In this document: positions 33,375-44,050 of the stretch, piece by piece
How positions within the stretch are numbered: position 1 is the stretch's first letter
How the letters are laid out: every line of letters starts with the position of its first letter
Origin: Meghimatium bilineatum
Lineage: Eukaryota; Mollusca; Gastropoda; Stylommatophora; Philomycidae
NCBI GenBank assembly: GCA_034231615.1
Contig: CM067322.1
Coordinates: forward strand, 54,576,357 to 54,640,356
Length of the DNA stretch: 64,000 bases
Reading direction: 5' to 3'
Notes under the pieces: generated by a model
What the model saw: the letters and a program-made list of their open reading frames with translations, nothing else
The model's database searches: none
Told to the model about the DNA's origin: nothing
Position numbers and translations under genes: made by a program

Positions 33375-34085
33375 AACAAAAACTGATAGATTAAAACTCA
33401 TCGCAGGACAAATAGGTCTCCAAATCAACTAATCAAAAACAAAAATTATGGACTTCACCAATTCACCTAACGTAATTACTTTAAATGGACGACAACTTGA
33501 ACAGGTACACAAATTCTCCTATCTAGGAAGAAAATTAACAATGAAGGGTGGTGTCATGACAGAAATTACAACTCGTATTGCACTAGCATCAAGTGCCTTT
33601 AACAGACTGTCTAATATTTGGAGGTAAATGTCAATCAGCATACACACGAAAATGCGCTTATTTAATTTCTGCGTTATTCCGGTGCTATCATATGGATGTG
33701 AGAGCTGGAAAAGCTCTTTATCTTCAGAAAAGAAATTACTGAGTTTCGAGAGCAAATGTCTTCGTAGGATAACTAACACCCATTGGAGTGAATTCAAATC
33801 GAATGATAAAATCAGAGAAGAGACACATCAACATTTCATCACAGATGTTATCAGAAAACGCCGTTGGTCCTATATCGGCATGTTCTACGCGCAGACATCA
33901 ACAGAATGCACCACCAATCTCTTGAATGGATACCTACAGGCAAATGAGCCAAGGGTAGACCAAAAGAAACACCCAGAAGAACAATACTTAAAGAAAGTAA
34001 AACAATCAATATTCATACCATTCAAGAACTGCACAGAATAACTTTGAACAGACAGAATTGGAGATTATCTGACCTCTGCGCTATG
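33375..34085 (+). mobile_element. LINE family B-like, post-RT region
   Basis: The plus strand reads 'TDRLKLIAGQIGLQIN', 'EQVHKFSYLGRKLTMKGGVM', 'TEITTRIALASSAFNRLSNI', a stop, and then the frame at 33628: 'TKMRLFNFCVIPVLSYGCES', 'SFESKCLRRITNTHWSEF', 'DVIRKRRWSYIGMFYAQT'. These are the conserved YLG, YGCE-W, CLRRI-NT-W and RKRRW-YIG blocks. It differs from the 6150 copy in wording, so it is a related subfamily. The 137-codon frame that ends at 34041 is the longest credible LINE frame in the window. Confidence 0.87.
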
Positions 34086-34449
34086 CGCTAACTTCAGCGC
34101 TAAAGGAAAATGAAATGAAATGAAAATGTAAGGCAGAGGTAAATTGATACATTATTATTTAGTAAATTTCTGACTACATTTTTCATAATTCCGCTCCATT
34201 CATTATTTAATAAAAGTAATTCTGATTGAACTCGCAGTGAAACCACGCTTTGTGCACGCTTACATTAGGAAATATAACAAGTTGATCTCATCAGCAGATT
34301 TATCGTAAAATTACTACCATTCTGTAGTGTGAGGCTATATGGTGTATGACATGTGTTACTACGAAGTAACAATTGAGAATTGATTTATTTACACAATAAA
34401 ATAGTATCGATCGTTTCTATAAGTATATTTATTACAAGTGGGACATGTA
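34086..34449. other. Unassigned sequence
   Basis: No feature recognised. Confidence 0.3.
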
Positions 34450-34562
34450 TTAATATCTTTATCATTATCATTATGTACCTTCGCAACGAAGGTTGTCTGC
34501 AATATACCTCGAACATCCCCTGTCTCTTGTAGTGGTGGTGCACTCTGCTAGACTTTAACATG
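34450..34562 (-). mobile_element. LINE family A, extreme 3' end
   Basis: Shares 'gtaccttcgcaacgaaggtt', 'cctcgaacatcccctgtctc' and 'gtgcactctgctagacttta' with 38105-38200. Only about 110 bp remain. Confidence 0.75.
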
Positions 34563-34719
34563 TACATTTAATAATGTAATAATACCTTACATTCTCTGAA
34601 CGACAACAGTTTTTTTCTTTATATTTTGGAGAATATCAGATAAAATGACAAATCGAAATATTAGCCGAGAAGAAACACTGAAATAGCTGAGGTATTGTAA
34701 TTTATCCATCATCATCATC

Positions 34720-34935
34720 AGGTCCCGTGGCGACTGATATAGACTTCGTCTTGTTGTCACTGGCGTATGCGATCATGGATCTCCACAATTCTCTATTTCC
34801 AGTACTTTTTATCAGGATCGTTTTTGATTCTTTGACGTGCCACAATGTCAGAACATCTCATACTTTCTCATATTTTCGTCCTCGATCTCTATTGCAGTCT
34901 AGTCTTCCAGATGTAACTATAGCAATCGTTTTTTA
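34720..34935 (-). mobile_element. RTE-type LINE 3' end
   Basis: Has the family's end in complement: 'ggtcccgtggcgactgatat', 'ggcgtatgcgatcatggatc' and 'gacgtgccacaatgtcagaa'. It corresponds to DSLTTWHGK...AYASRHGT in other copies, but with frameshifts. Confidence 0.75.
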
Positions 34936-35532
34936 CTTGTGCAGCTATATTCTGTGATTCTTGTTTGCTATATTACATATTATGTGATTATTTTTATTAC
35001 AACTATATTCTGTAATTCTTGTTTGCTATATTATATATTATGTGAATATTTGTGTTACAACTATATTCTGTAATTCTTGTTTGCTGTATTACATATTATG
35101 TGAATATTTGTGTTACAACTATATTCTGTAATTCTTGTTTGCTGTATTACATATTATGTGATTATTTTCAGTTATAACTATATTCTGTGATTCTTTACTT
35201 TTGTAACTATATTCTGTGATTATTTTTTTTGTAACTATATTCTGTGATTCCTGATTTTTGTAACTATATTCTGAGATTCTTCATTTTTGTAACTATATTC
35301 TGTGATTCTTGAATTTTATAACTATATTCTGTGTTCTTGACTTTTGTAACTATATTCTGTGATTCTTGATTGTTGTAACTATATTCTGTGATTCTTGATT
35401 TTTGTAACTATATTCTGTGATTCTTGATTGTTGTAACTATATTCTGTGATTCTTGATTGTTGTAACTATATTCTGTGATTCTTGATTGTTGTAACTATGT
35501 TCTGTGATTCTTGATTGTTGTAACTATATTCC
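34936..35532. repeat. 29-bp / 58-bp minisatellite, left part
   Basis: The first part has ~58-bp units ('aactatattctgtaattctt' + 'gtttgctgtattacatatta' + 'tgtgaatatttgtgtta'). From about 35190 the unit is ~29 bp, 'taactatattctgtgattct' + 'tgattgttg'. The longer unit looks like the shorter one with an added segment. The array resumes at 36027. Confidence 0.92.
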
Positions 35533-36026
35533 AGATTTGAGTGAGGTCGACGTTTTGCACAACTGCTCCTCACTCACATCAAAATCCACAGCGCAAGACA
35601 TTTTCACATTCACACAAATTAGATCTATATAGCGCTCTACAGTAAAAAAAAACACGTAACATCTTGTGAGAAGAGGAGAAATGCAGCAGCTCAACAGTGG
35701 AGAGAAGCTAGAAAGTTACAGGTAGACCGAAAACCGACTACAGTGGTCATTCCATGCCCGAACTACCCAATGACATTTGCGGCTCGAATAGGGCTTATAA
35801 ATCATTTACGAACTCATAATCAAGACTTAATCCTAACTGAATTTAAAATGTGATTATAACAATTATACGGAACAAAACAACAGGTCACAAACACATGCAT
35901 ATATCACACATTGACATTGCATCAAAGGGCATGAGCCCCTGGATCGCTAGATCAGCAACCAACCAACCAATCAAATGAATTTCATATGTGGCTGTAACAC
36001 ATGGTCATCATCACTTTTGGTGGACG
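35533..36026 (+). mobile_element. LINE 3' end with C2H2-like finger, in a minisatellite
   Basis: A continuous frame at 35665-35853 reads CEKRRNAAAQQWREARKLQ, 'VDRKPTTVVIPCPNYPMTF' and 'AARIGLINHLRTHNQDLIL', then stops. CPN-Y-F...RIGL--H-RTH matches the C2H2-type finger that closes many LINE proteins (C-x2-C...RIGL-SH-R-H). Here the second Cys has become Tyr, so the finger would not bind zinc. An untranslated tail follows with an 'aaccaaccaaccaatcaaat' run. The flanks at 35532 and 36027 are both 'aactatatt' array sequence. Confidence 0.75.
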
Positions 36027-36062
36027 AACAACTATATTCTGTGATTCTTGTCTGTTGTAACT
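36027..36062. repeat. Resumed 29-bp minisatellite unit
   Basis: 'aactatattctgtgattctt' followed by gtctgttgtaac is one more unit of the array interrupted at 35533. Confidence 0.85.
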
Positions 36063-36074
36063 ACGTTCCGAGTA

Positions 36075-36250
36075 CAGGTATGCAACAGAAAAGACTAGCG
36101 AAACATTTAAAACTTAATTTTGGCTACTTTCTTTGTCTATCTATCTATAGATATATCTTTTTTTTCTGTAAATATTATTTAAGACAAACTGAAAATAATC
36201 GTATTAGCGATTATAGCTCTGCCAGTCATGAATTTGTGACTTTTTGTTCA
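36075..36250 (-). repeat. Dispersed repeat I, copy 2 (inverted)
   Basis: Reverse complement of the repeat at 32148-32325. It directly follows the array unit at 36062. A 141-codon frame from 35975 spans the LINE tail, an array unit and this repeat and is a composite accident. Confidence 0.8.
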
Positions 36251-37077
36251 CCCCCCTTCGTGTTAGAGTTATACAGTTCAATCATTAAGCTTCATGCCAA
36301 ACGTGAAGAACGATTATCAGTCTTGACTCTCATCTTGTTCAGGGGAAAGAAGCACTCTTTACATTTCCTGCCGCCATTTTCTCCTCTCCTTCCTTTCTAA
36401 TTATCGACACGCACACGAGGTGGCGCTTTTTAACACTAGACAATCAGCACGTATTCTGGCAACGACATCTTGCAATGTTTTCTTGTCTAGTAGATTTGTC
36501 ATAATTTAGGTCTCCAGATGGTACATTTTTACGGACTTGTGTGTTCGTTATAGAGCCTGGGCGTCTTATTCACAGTTACATTGTCTACAGCTCTGTCGGG
36601 ATATTGCTTTAGCTACGGAGTTAGTATACTATAGATAAGCGACGCTGTTTTGGAGCACTCCGCACAACTGTTCTTGGTAATAACACTGTACAAAAAAAGT
36701 CTACATAAGAGTGGCTTTGGTTGTTGATTCAAATCTCTCCCCCTTTCCTGGTTTTTGTTATATTTGTGTCAATGCTACAGCGTAAACTTTGATCGGGCAG
36801 CATTGAAAAATCCATCTACAATTGGAACTGGAGATAATGTTTTATTTTTACTTTTTAAATACGTCTCGCAACCCCCAAACACACACCCCCCGTTTAAACT
36901 TAAACCATATCTACGACAGTGCAACAATTAATGTCTGTAGTTGCAGTCCACAGGATTTCAAATAATATAGAATACATTATTTAAATAATACAGATCAGAA
37001 ACTTATATTAGAAGAAGGGTCAGAATGTGAAACGATGGCTATAAGGATTATGGAAAGGTGTAGAAGTACGCATGGAT
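36251..37077. other. Unassigned sequence
   Basis: No feature recognised. Confidence 0.3.
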
Positions 37078-37352
37078 TATGTAGATATACTTACAAAAAA
37101 CGGCAGATGTAAATATCGATTATTTAGATAGACAGTAAAGTAATGGCAGAAATAAACCTCCATTACGTAAGCAGATACCAAACACGGCAGAAATAAATAT
37201 CACTTTATATAGATAGACATAAAACAGGGCAGAAGTAAATACAGAGTTACGTACATAGACACCAAAATGGCAGAAATAAATATTGATTTATATAGATATA
37301 CATCAAAAAGTGCAAAATTAAATATCGATTTATGTAGGTAGATACCAAGATA
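37078..37352. repeat. ~43-45-bp degenerate minisatellite, 6 units
   Basis: Recurring words are 'ggcagaaataaatat', 'cgatttatatagatagaca' and 'tacatagacaccaaaa'. Units differ by up to a quarter of positions. Confidence 0.85.
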
Positions 37353-37439
37353 TATTTCTTATAACATATATATATATATATAACAGATATAAATAAAAAT
37401 TGTGTAGCATAAGAGAATATGTACATTTAGAGAAGTCAT

Positions 37440-37907
37440 CATCATCATCGGTGCCATGCCGGCTGGCGTAGGCGGTCATGGCTCTCCACAGCTTTCTGTC
37501 CACAGTATTATGTATCAAAGTCGTTGTTGTTTCCTTGCCGTGCCAGGTTGTCAAACTGTCTAATATTTTATGACGTTGTCGCCCCTGTCTCTGGTGCCTT
37601 CAATCTTGCCTGTTGTGACTATTTTCTCTAAACCTGCCTGTCTCATGAAGTGGCCAAAAAAAGAACATTGCCTTTTTCTTATATTGTTGATTAAGGTCCG
37701 TTTCGCACATTACTCTTTCAACACTTGTACATTAGTTTTTCTGGCAGTCCATGGTATTCTCAACATTCTTCTGTAGAACCACATTTCTGTTGCCTCCAAT
37801 CTCCCACTTTCCAGTTTGTTTATTGTCCAAGACTCGCACCCATATGTTAGTATAGGGGTTATATATCACTGCAGAACTCTCTTTCTCACCTCTAATGACA
37901 AGGTCTT
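37440..37907 (-). mobile_element. RTE-type LINE C-terminus, subfamily 1
   Basis: The minus strand from 37905 reads NKTLSLEVRKRVLQ, 'YITPILTYGCESWTINKLES', 'LEATEMWFYRRMLRIPWTAR', 'NNIRKRQCSFFGHFMRQAGL', 'EKIVTTGKIEGTRDRGDN', a frameshift, then 'TTWHGKETTTTLIHNTVDRK' and AYASRHGT. YGCESW and MWFYRRMLRIPWT are hallmark blocks of the BovB/RTE C-terminus. About 155 codons, decayed by a few frameshifts. The sister copy at 60105 starts with similar sequence. Confidence 0.87.
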
Positions 37908-38094
37908 ATTACACAGATTTAGAGAAGTAGGGGAAACAAAAGATATATGCAGTAGTAACGCTGTAGGAATGTAAAACACGAACGTTTACAATAACTAGTG
38001 AGGTATACATTGCTCTAGTGAGAAAACAATTCCTGTCTGAACATCTTTCAGTGGTAATAGTTAAAAGACAAAAAAAATGAGTAAATATTTTAAT
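37908..38094. other. Unassigned spacer
   Basis: Short spacer between two LINE tails; nothing recognised. Confidence 0.3.
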
Positions 38095-38462
38095 TATTTC
38101 ATCATCATTAAGTGTCGTCTCCGCAACGAAGGTTGGCTGCAACGTACCTCGAACATCTCCTGCCTCTTGTCTTGGTGATGCACTCTGCTAGACTCTAACC
38201 TGTCCATCGTGTGATGTTACTCTGCCACTTGTATCTCTGCCTACTTCTTGCTCGCTTTCCTTTGACTTTACCCTCAAGTAAGGTCTTCAATAGGGTGTCA
38301 TGTCTTTTAATGTGTCCAAAGTATTGTATTTGCATGATCTTTATTTCTCTTAGTAATTCCTTCTTCATATTAGGTGTTTTTAGTATCTCTTTATTTGTTT
38401 TCTTCTCTTTCCATGATGTTCTCCCTATTCTTCTATATACCCACATCTCACAGGCATACATT
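38095..38462 (-). mobile_element. LINE family A C-terminus
   Basis: An open minus-strand frame (38461-38195) reads 'CEMWVYRRIGRTSWKEKKTN', 'KEILKTPNMKKELLREIKIM', 'QIQYFGHIKRHDTLLKTLLE' and 'GKVKGKRARSRQRYKWQSNI'. After a frameshift it ends with the LQPTFVAETTLNDDE motif. The ordering CEMW...RI-RTSW...YFGHI-RHD...GKRARGRQR-KW is the standard C-terminus for this type of LINE. Confidence 0.87.
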
Positions 38463-39059
38463 TTGTCTTCTAATTGTTTATTTAGTTATTTATTATTATT
38501 ATTATTATTAATTATTTATTTAGGTAGTCGTTAAATCATCATTAATGTATTTTGGACACGCTTGTATATAGCTCTGTCTCTTATTCGGAATGTGGATCAA
38601 ACCATATTGGTCGTCCATTACAAGTGATGGATAAACATTTGTTACATCCACTTTATGAAATTATGTTCGAGTAATGTCCGTGATTTTGATTTTGTAGATG
38701 GCTAAGAAACCCTATTCTGACCGCAAATCTTCATGGACAGTTCGGACAAGGGATGACTACTGTACATGGATTTTGATCTACCCGTTACTTTCTAGCTACT
38801 CTCCGCTGTTGAGTGGTTGCATTTCTCCTCCTTTCACAAGATAACGCAAATTTGTTTTCAAATGTAGAGTGCATTCTCGCTCTATTTCATACACTCTTCT
38901 CATCAAATATCTTGGTTTATTTGAAAAACTATTAATGAGGTCCTTAACGAGTCATTACATAGCTTATTTTGGTTACTTGACAACGTATAGCCTTCTGCAA
39001 ATCATCATAGAGAAGTATGTTTGGTAAGCGATTAAGTACCACATGGTCTTCCCAAAATT
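38463..39059. other. Unassigned sequence
   Basis: A (ATT)n run at about 38490-38510; otherwise nothing recognised. Confidence 0.35.
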
Positions 39060-39640
39060 TCTTGGACATTGTGTCTAGGATATTTTGTGGATTAGAGTTC
39101 ACAAAAGAGTTCTTTTTTTTTCAAATGGATTCAAAGTCATGCACAAATCAGGGGGAAATACCATATTCAGTTAACCAACACTGGAAGTCGTTGACAACAA
39201 CAACAGATAAAGGATTCAATATCGTTTCCAGAAGTCCATCATCAAAAGCTCAATAAACTTATACTGAAACTCAATTCAAGCCAGACATACGATGTCATCC
39301 ACAAGCTTAGAAGAAAAAAACACACAAACAATGACTTCTTGATTGGGAACAGCCCACAACAAAATCGCATAGCACACACCGTATAGAAACCGAATAGAAA
39401 GAAGGTTTGGAATTATTGACATCGATTTCTGCCCCGTGTGGACACTGAAGAAAACACTGAAGAAACATAATTTATAAATGTTCCTTCTGTACCTTACTAC
39501 AAGAATAAAGCTGTGGCCTTCAGAAAAAGCTTAGAAGGACACGTTCTATAGCTCTGTCCCCGAGCTGTTTACTTCAGTACTATTCATTGAAGAAACATTC
39601 TCAGTGTATGACAGATAGGAAAAAGAAGAAGCATAAGAAG
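39060..39640 (+). mobile_element. RNase H-LINE C-terminal fragment (I-group)
   Basis: A decayed plus-strand reading has ERRFGIIDIDFCPVWTLKK (compare the GI-D--LCP-C knuckle), 'HIIYKCSFCTLLQE' and 'ELFTSVLFIEETFSV' as the last block before a stop, then 'taggaaaaagaagaagcata'. That last block corresponds to 'ELQKTVSFIQETELDI' in the copy at 19708-21135, and both end in a GAA-rich tail a few codons later. No RNase H motif is kept. Upstream limits are uncertain. Confidence 0.6.
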
Positions 39641-40124
39641 GGATACATAGATGATCAAACTGATTAGAACCTAACCTCCGCCAACGTTTGCAACACATTA
39701 TGTAAGGAAGCTTAACTATTATTCCTTACCCACAGTCCAGTAGAGCACACGCATAGACACACAGGCACATATACATGCACGCATAGAGCATGGAAATTCA
39801 CTAATTAAATTCGCTCTTAATTCACAAATAATTATCGTCTCGGGTTCGATTCATACTTTGTTTATCGATCTTCCATCTAAGTATTCTTGAAGAGCACAGC
39901 TATCCTCCCTGAATCCTTCTTTAAAAAAAAGATATACATTGCTTCAATGATAAAGAAATCCACTGGATATGCTAAAATGAGGAATTTTAAAAAAAGCAAA
40001 AATCTATAAGAGACGTGATCAAGAACAAAACTTCCAGCATATTGTAAAATGTGTAAAATAATTTACAAGCGAGTAACACAAACATGAAATTGTGTAGATA
40101 TGCGAAGATGTGCGTCTATCAGAA
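39641..40124. other. Unassigned sequence
   Basis: No feature recognised. Confidence 0.3.
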
Positions 40125-40410
40125 ATCTTCTTCTTCTGCGTTCATTCTCATCAAACTACTGCAGATTAGCAAGATGCAGCCCAAAATACGGAATGTGTTG
40201 TGCCATGGTTTACAATCTTGCTGCGATTTATGTGCCTTTCGATCTAACAAATCCAACTTCAGCATGGCTTCTGGTCACTTCACCCTACATGTGATAGAAC
40301 TGCCAACTCCACCTAATTATCTCATTAGTCGCCTCTACAACATGCATGAACGGTAAACAGTGTTGCTATTCTTTACTCCCCTTTGCAGCCCCGGCAACAC
40401 ACGGGTCAAG
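40125..40410 (-). mobile_element. Nonautonomous repeat E, full copy
   Basis: Blocks in order: 'cttcttcttctgcgttcatt', 'gcagattagcaagatgcagc', 'gtgttgtgccatggtttaca', 'cttgctgcgatttatgtgcc', 'ccttt or cctaat...tagtcgcctc', 'catgaacggtaaacagtgtt' and 'cccggcaacacacgggtcaa'. Near full length, about 285 bp. Confidence 0.85.
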
Positions 40411-40889
40411 AAAACAACTAATTAATAAGTACGAATAATAAATGTAGATGATTCAGAAATCATATGTTTTGTCTTAGTTTTAGATACTTCTTTCCACAAT
40501 TTACTGGTATATATTAAGCTTCATACATAACAATTATTTCAACTATTAGAAACTCCGTTTCTTTGGTAGATAATGTTGGAATTCACTCACATAACCAGAA
40601 TGTAATCAAATAATTGCCTTGATACAGGTTATATGGATCACTTATAACAATTGGCTGACCGTTGACAGTTCCACGAAAAGTGACCAATGAAAAAAAATCA
40701 GAAAATTCAAGATGAATGTCGCTTTCTCTAGAAGATAAAAGGCCCTAACTGAAAAATGATTTGTCTAGTCGCGACCAATCGGCTGTAGAAGACCTGTAAT
40801 ATGAATTAATTAGGCCCTCATTCGTTCTGTTTCTTGATTATTCCCTCACCTGGAAGATATTTATATATTTGGAATCGTATGCCAAAATA
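40411..40889. other. Unassigned sequence
   Basis: No feature recognised. Confidence 0.3.
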
Positions 40890-40975
40890 GCCAAGGCTAC
40901 TCCAAAAATATATATAGTAACCAATGGAAAGCGTGACAATAATAAAAAACGTACCGAATGAAGGCCTAGTCAGTT
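40890..40975. repeat. Dispersed repeat G, copy 2
   Basis: Parallels 5880-5970; see that entry for the shared words. Confidence 0.5.
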
Positions 40976-41121
40976 GTTGCAGTTAAGTCTAATAGTATTG
41001 ACGATGGTCCAGGTCTAGTGGTGTTAGAGGCACTATTTATTTTAGGGCATCTGTGGCTATTGTCGATAGCGATATTTTACAGCGGCGTAAAATGCTTGTC
41101 CGGTTAGCTTTCAGGTTGGTA

Positions 41122-41272
41122 TTCAGTATACTTCTTCTTCAGCGTTCATTCTCAAACTCCCTCTGGATCTCTATTGCAGTAGGACAATGGCCCTATTAGA
41201 TTTCCAGCAGGATATAGTCCAGAGAATGGAAATGCGTTGTGTCGCCGTTTTATTTGCGCGAATGGATTCAGT
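41122..41272 (-). mobile_element. Nonautonomous repeat F
   Basis: Begins 'cttcttcttcagcgttcatt', then 'ctcaaactccctctggatct', 'gatttccagcaggatatagt', 'gagaatggaaatgcgttgtg' and 'ttatttgcgcgaatgg'. It stops before the cgacacatcc block. Confidence 0.8.
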
Positions 41273-42099
41273 ATACAAAACCAGTGCTATCACAAGACTT
41301 GCCTACTAACGACTTACCACGCCGGATGTGTCGAGCAATTAGCGTTTATGAAACCAATTTATCTTCTCGGGATTACGTCCTGGATAAAGTCAAACTTATT
41401 CAAAAACTAGTAGGACAACTAGTAGAATCCTAGTCGTCCTGTTACAAGAGAGATTCAGTGGGAGTTTGTCAACGAATACAAAAACGAGACGCATTTTCAT
41501 TGATATTAATGGACATCAAAATTTTACAAAAGTTCTGTTACTGAAATGATATTTGCCATTTTTTATAAATTTTGAAGTGCTGAGCACGAATATGACAGTC
41601 AAATTTCGTAATTGGCTCTAGTTGATTTAGCCATCTTCAAACATTAATGTGTACATCATGAATAGATGTCAATAATGCAACGGTTAATGCCTGTGAAAAA
41701 TAAAGTCATAGACTACTTCTTATATTTCTTCGCCTGTCTCTTGTACACCTGTTTGGGAGTATCTCTGTGTAGTGTCCAGAAGTAGTTAGTCAGCATTGTA
41801 GTTGACCATTATACCTGGTATCTTTGTTTCCATTAGAGTGGGTCGTGGACAGTCGATAGGATAATCGCATTCCGACTTCATAAGTTCCAGGAACAACAGT
41901 GCAATCTCTTCACGACTTTCATAGATCTTTAACAAGGTCAACAGAAAAGGACTATTGAAGATTACGGGGAAGTATGGAAACCCATAATATCATTATTGAT
42001 TATCGATTGCGATGGTCGGCTCTGAAAGCAGTAGCATGTAACGATGCTACTACGACTTGTATATAAGATGAATTTTTCCTAAGAAAGTTCAGTCTGTAA
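41273..42099. other. Unassigned sequence
   Basis: No feature recognised. Confidence 0.3.
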
Positions 42100-42465
42100 T
42101 GTTATCTATTACAGTCTATCAACAGAAGCATGTACTGCTCTTGTCAGCCAGTTCCTCTTTTGCCAAGTTTGGCACATATGGCGGATGCCATAGTTCTCCA
42201 TGCCTGTCGGTCAGTTGCCAAGAACTGCAAGTCTTGTGCATTTATGCCTGTATATTTTATTTATTCATAAATGTTCTTCTGAACGTTGTTTTTGGTCTTC
42301 CCTGTTTTCTTTTATCCGTCTGGTGTCCACATGAAGGCTTGTCGTGGAATTATGTCTTCCTTCATTCTAAGTATGTGGTCGATGTATGTCCAGCGGCGTT
42401 TTCTGATGATGTTCGTCACATATTCTTGTTTTGTCTCCTCTCTTAGTATATCGTTTCTTGATGGC
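42100..42465 (-). mobile_element. LINE family B-like C-terminus
   Basis: On the minus strand one reads KQEYVTNIIRKRRW, a decayed 'YIDHILRMKEDII' and a Thr/Pro-rich stretch from the 'ccacatgaaggcttgtcgtg' section, followed toward 42160 by an end not present in the other copies. The 'cgttttctgatgatgttcgt' word is the complement of RKR-W at the position used in 6600-6640. 115-codon plus-strand frames here are antisense. Confidence 0.7.
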
Positions 42466-42529
42466 ATATTTATTTGGACAGGAAGGTGGGTTGTAATCAG
42501 GAATAGGTTACAAAAACTGAATATAAAAG

Positions 42530-42642
42530 GATCGCGTGAAAATAGTGATTAAAAATAATGATTAAAAATAGTGATTAAAAATAATGATTAAAAATAGTGA
42601 TTAAAAATAATGATTAAAAATAGTGATTAAAAATAGTGACAA
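42530..42642. repeat. 26-bp (2 x 13) minisatellite
   Basis: 'aatagtgattaaaaataatg' + 'attaaa' repeats about four times. The half unit 'gattaaaaata(a/g)t' repeats every 13 bp. Confidence 0.93.
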
Positions 42643-42674
42643 TGGAAAAAGATGAGCCGGTATGTGTATGATCG

Positions 42675-42722
42675 TTTTAGCGCTCCTTTTCAAACACCAG
42701 CTGGATCTCTCTTGTGGCAGTC
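42675..42722 (-). mobile_element. Nonautonomous repeat F, short fragment
   Basis: 'agcgctccttttcaaacacc' and 'agctggatctctcttgtggc' match the F head only. Low length, moderate similarity. Confidence 0.5.
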
Positions 42723-42754
42723 ACTGTCATTATTATCTTATTAACTCTCTCTTT

Positions 42755-42812
42755 ATTAACTAATATTAACTAACATTAACTAACATTAACATTAATAATG
42801 GACATTAACTAA
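42755..42812. repeat. Short 'attaactaac' tandem repeat
   Basis: 'ttaactaatattaactaaca' and variants, about four copies of a 10-12-bp unit. Confidence 0.8.
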
Positions 42813-43429
42813 TTTCCGGCTGCAAGAGAGGAGCGCTAGACTAGATAGGAGCGCTAAAACACTATGGTCCTAATCATTCGAATTTCTAAATATTGACAAG
42901 ACATTTAAAAGTATTGCTGAGAAAATTGGTTGGGCCAATAGAGAACACTATTTAGTTCTACCAAAGCTAATCTGCCTTACAAAAGGAGATGTGTAAATGG
43001 TTACGACGAAGCTGTTTGATTGTGACAAACATCTGGAAAAATCTATCAAATAAAAAAGAGCAATAGAGAAGACTGTTCACATTTATTTTCAAATTGATGA
43101 TAGCTAAGAAGGGAAAAAATAGATATTTAGAGGGGTGTGAGTCTTTGGAATGAATGTCATATTCATAAAACACAGATAACGTTACGGTGCTAGGGGTACT
43201 GTCGTGAAAACGTCAAGTCCTGCATCGATTTCTATCATTAGAGAAGGGGTTGAGTGTTGACAAATCGTGACATCTCTTCTGTGATGTTGTCATTTCTGTA
43301 TTTTCTCAGACATTCTCTATTCTTCCACTGTCTGATGTACACGGAAAGATAATTTTGACAGGAAATATGTATACTGTACACTTTTCAATTAACTCTTTGT
43401 TTGAACATATGATGTGATTAAAATAATTC
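42813..43429. other. Unassigned sequence
   Basis: No feature recognised. Confidence 0.3.
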
Positions 43430-44050
43430 GACTTTCCCTGTGGATGAGAGAATTAGATATATGTTGTGGGTAGCAGAATTCGTTACGCTTTTAGTGAGAG
43501 AATTAGACCGATGATGTGAATAACACAGTTGGATGTATGTCGCAGGTGACAGAATTCACCACCTGATGTAGTGATATACTGGGAAATGTTTTGTGAGTTC
43601 ACAATTCGATATATGCTGTGGGTGACATAATACCACAGATGGTGTGAATAAAATAAATCGACATATTCTGCAGGTCACATAGTCCATCATATACTTTAGG
43701 TGATATCATTGGACATATGCTGTGTGTGACATGATTCGTCATATTCTGTAGGTGACATAAGTCGACATATGCTGTGTGTTCCATAAATTGACAAATGCTG
43801 TGAGTGACATAAATCGGCAGATGCTGTAGGTGACACAAGTCAACATGCTGTGGTTGACTCAATTTGACATATTTTTTCAGCTGACACAATTCGGCATAAG
43901 CAGTGGTTGACACAATTTGACATATTTTGCAGGTGACAAAAATCGACATATGTTGTTGGCGATTGACACAATGCGACATATGCTGTGGTTCACACAATTT
44001 TATATATTGTGCATTATACATAAATTGACATATGCTGAGATTGACAATAT
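43430..44050. repeat. Degenerate ~28-bp tandem array, 18-20 units
   Basis: Words such as 'gacatatgctgtgggtgaca' and 'taattcgacatat' recur every ~27-29 bp from about 43430 to 44050 with heavy divergence. A 140-codon minus-strand frame (His, Gln, Cys rich, MYNAQYIKLCEPQHMSHCVN...) comes from the repeat, and I do not call a gene. Confidence 0.8.

Noticed and set aside
35975..36400. 141-codon plus-strand frame as a gene
   Set aside because: It joins a LINE tail, a minisatellite unit and a dispersed repeat; a composite accident.
42099..42552. 115- and 88-codon plus-strand frames
   Set aside because: Antisense to a LINE C-terminus with recognisable RKRRW and related blocks.
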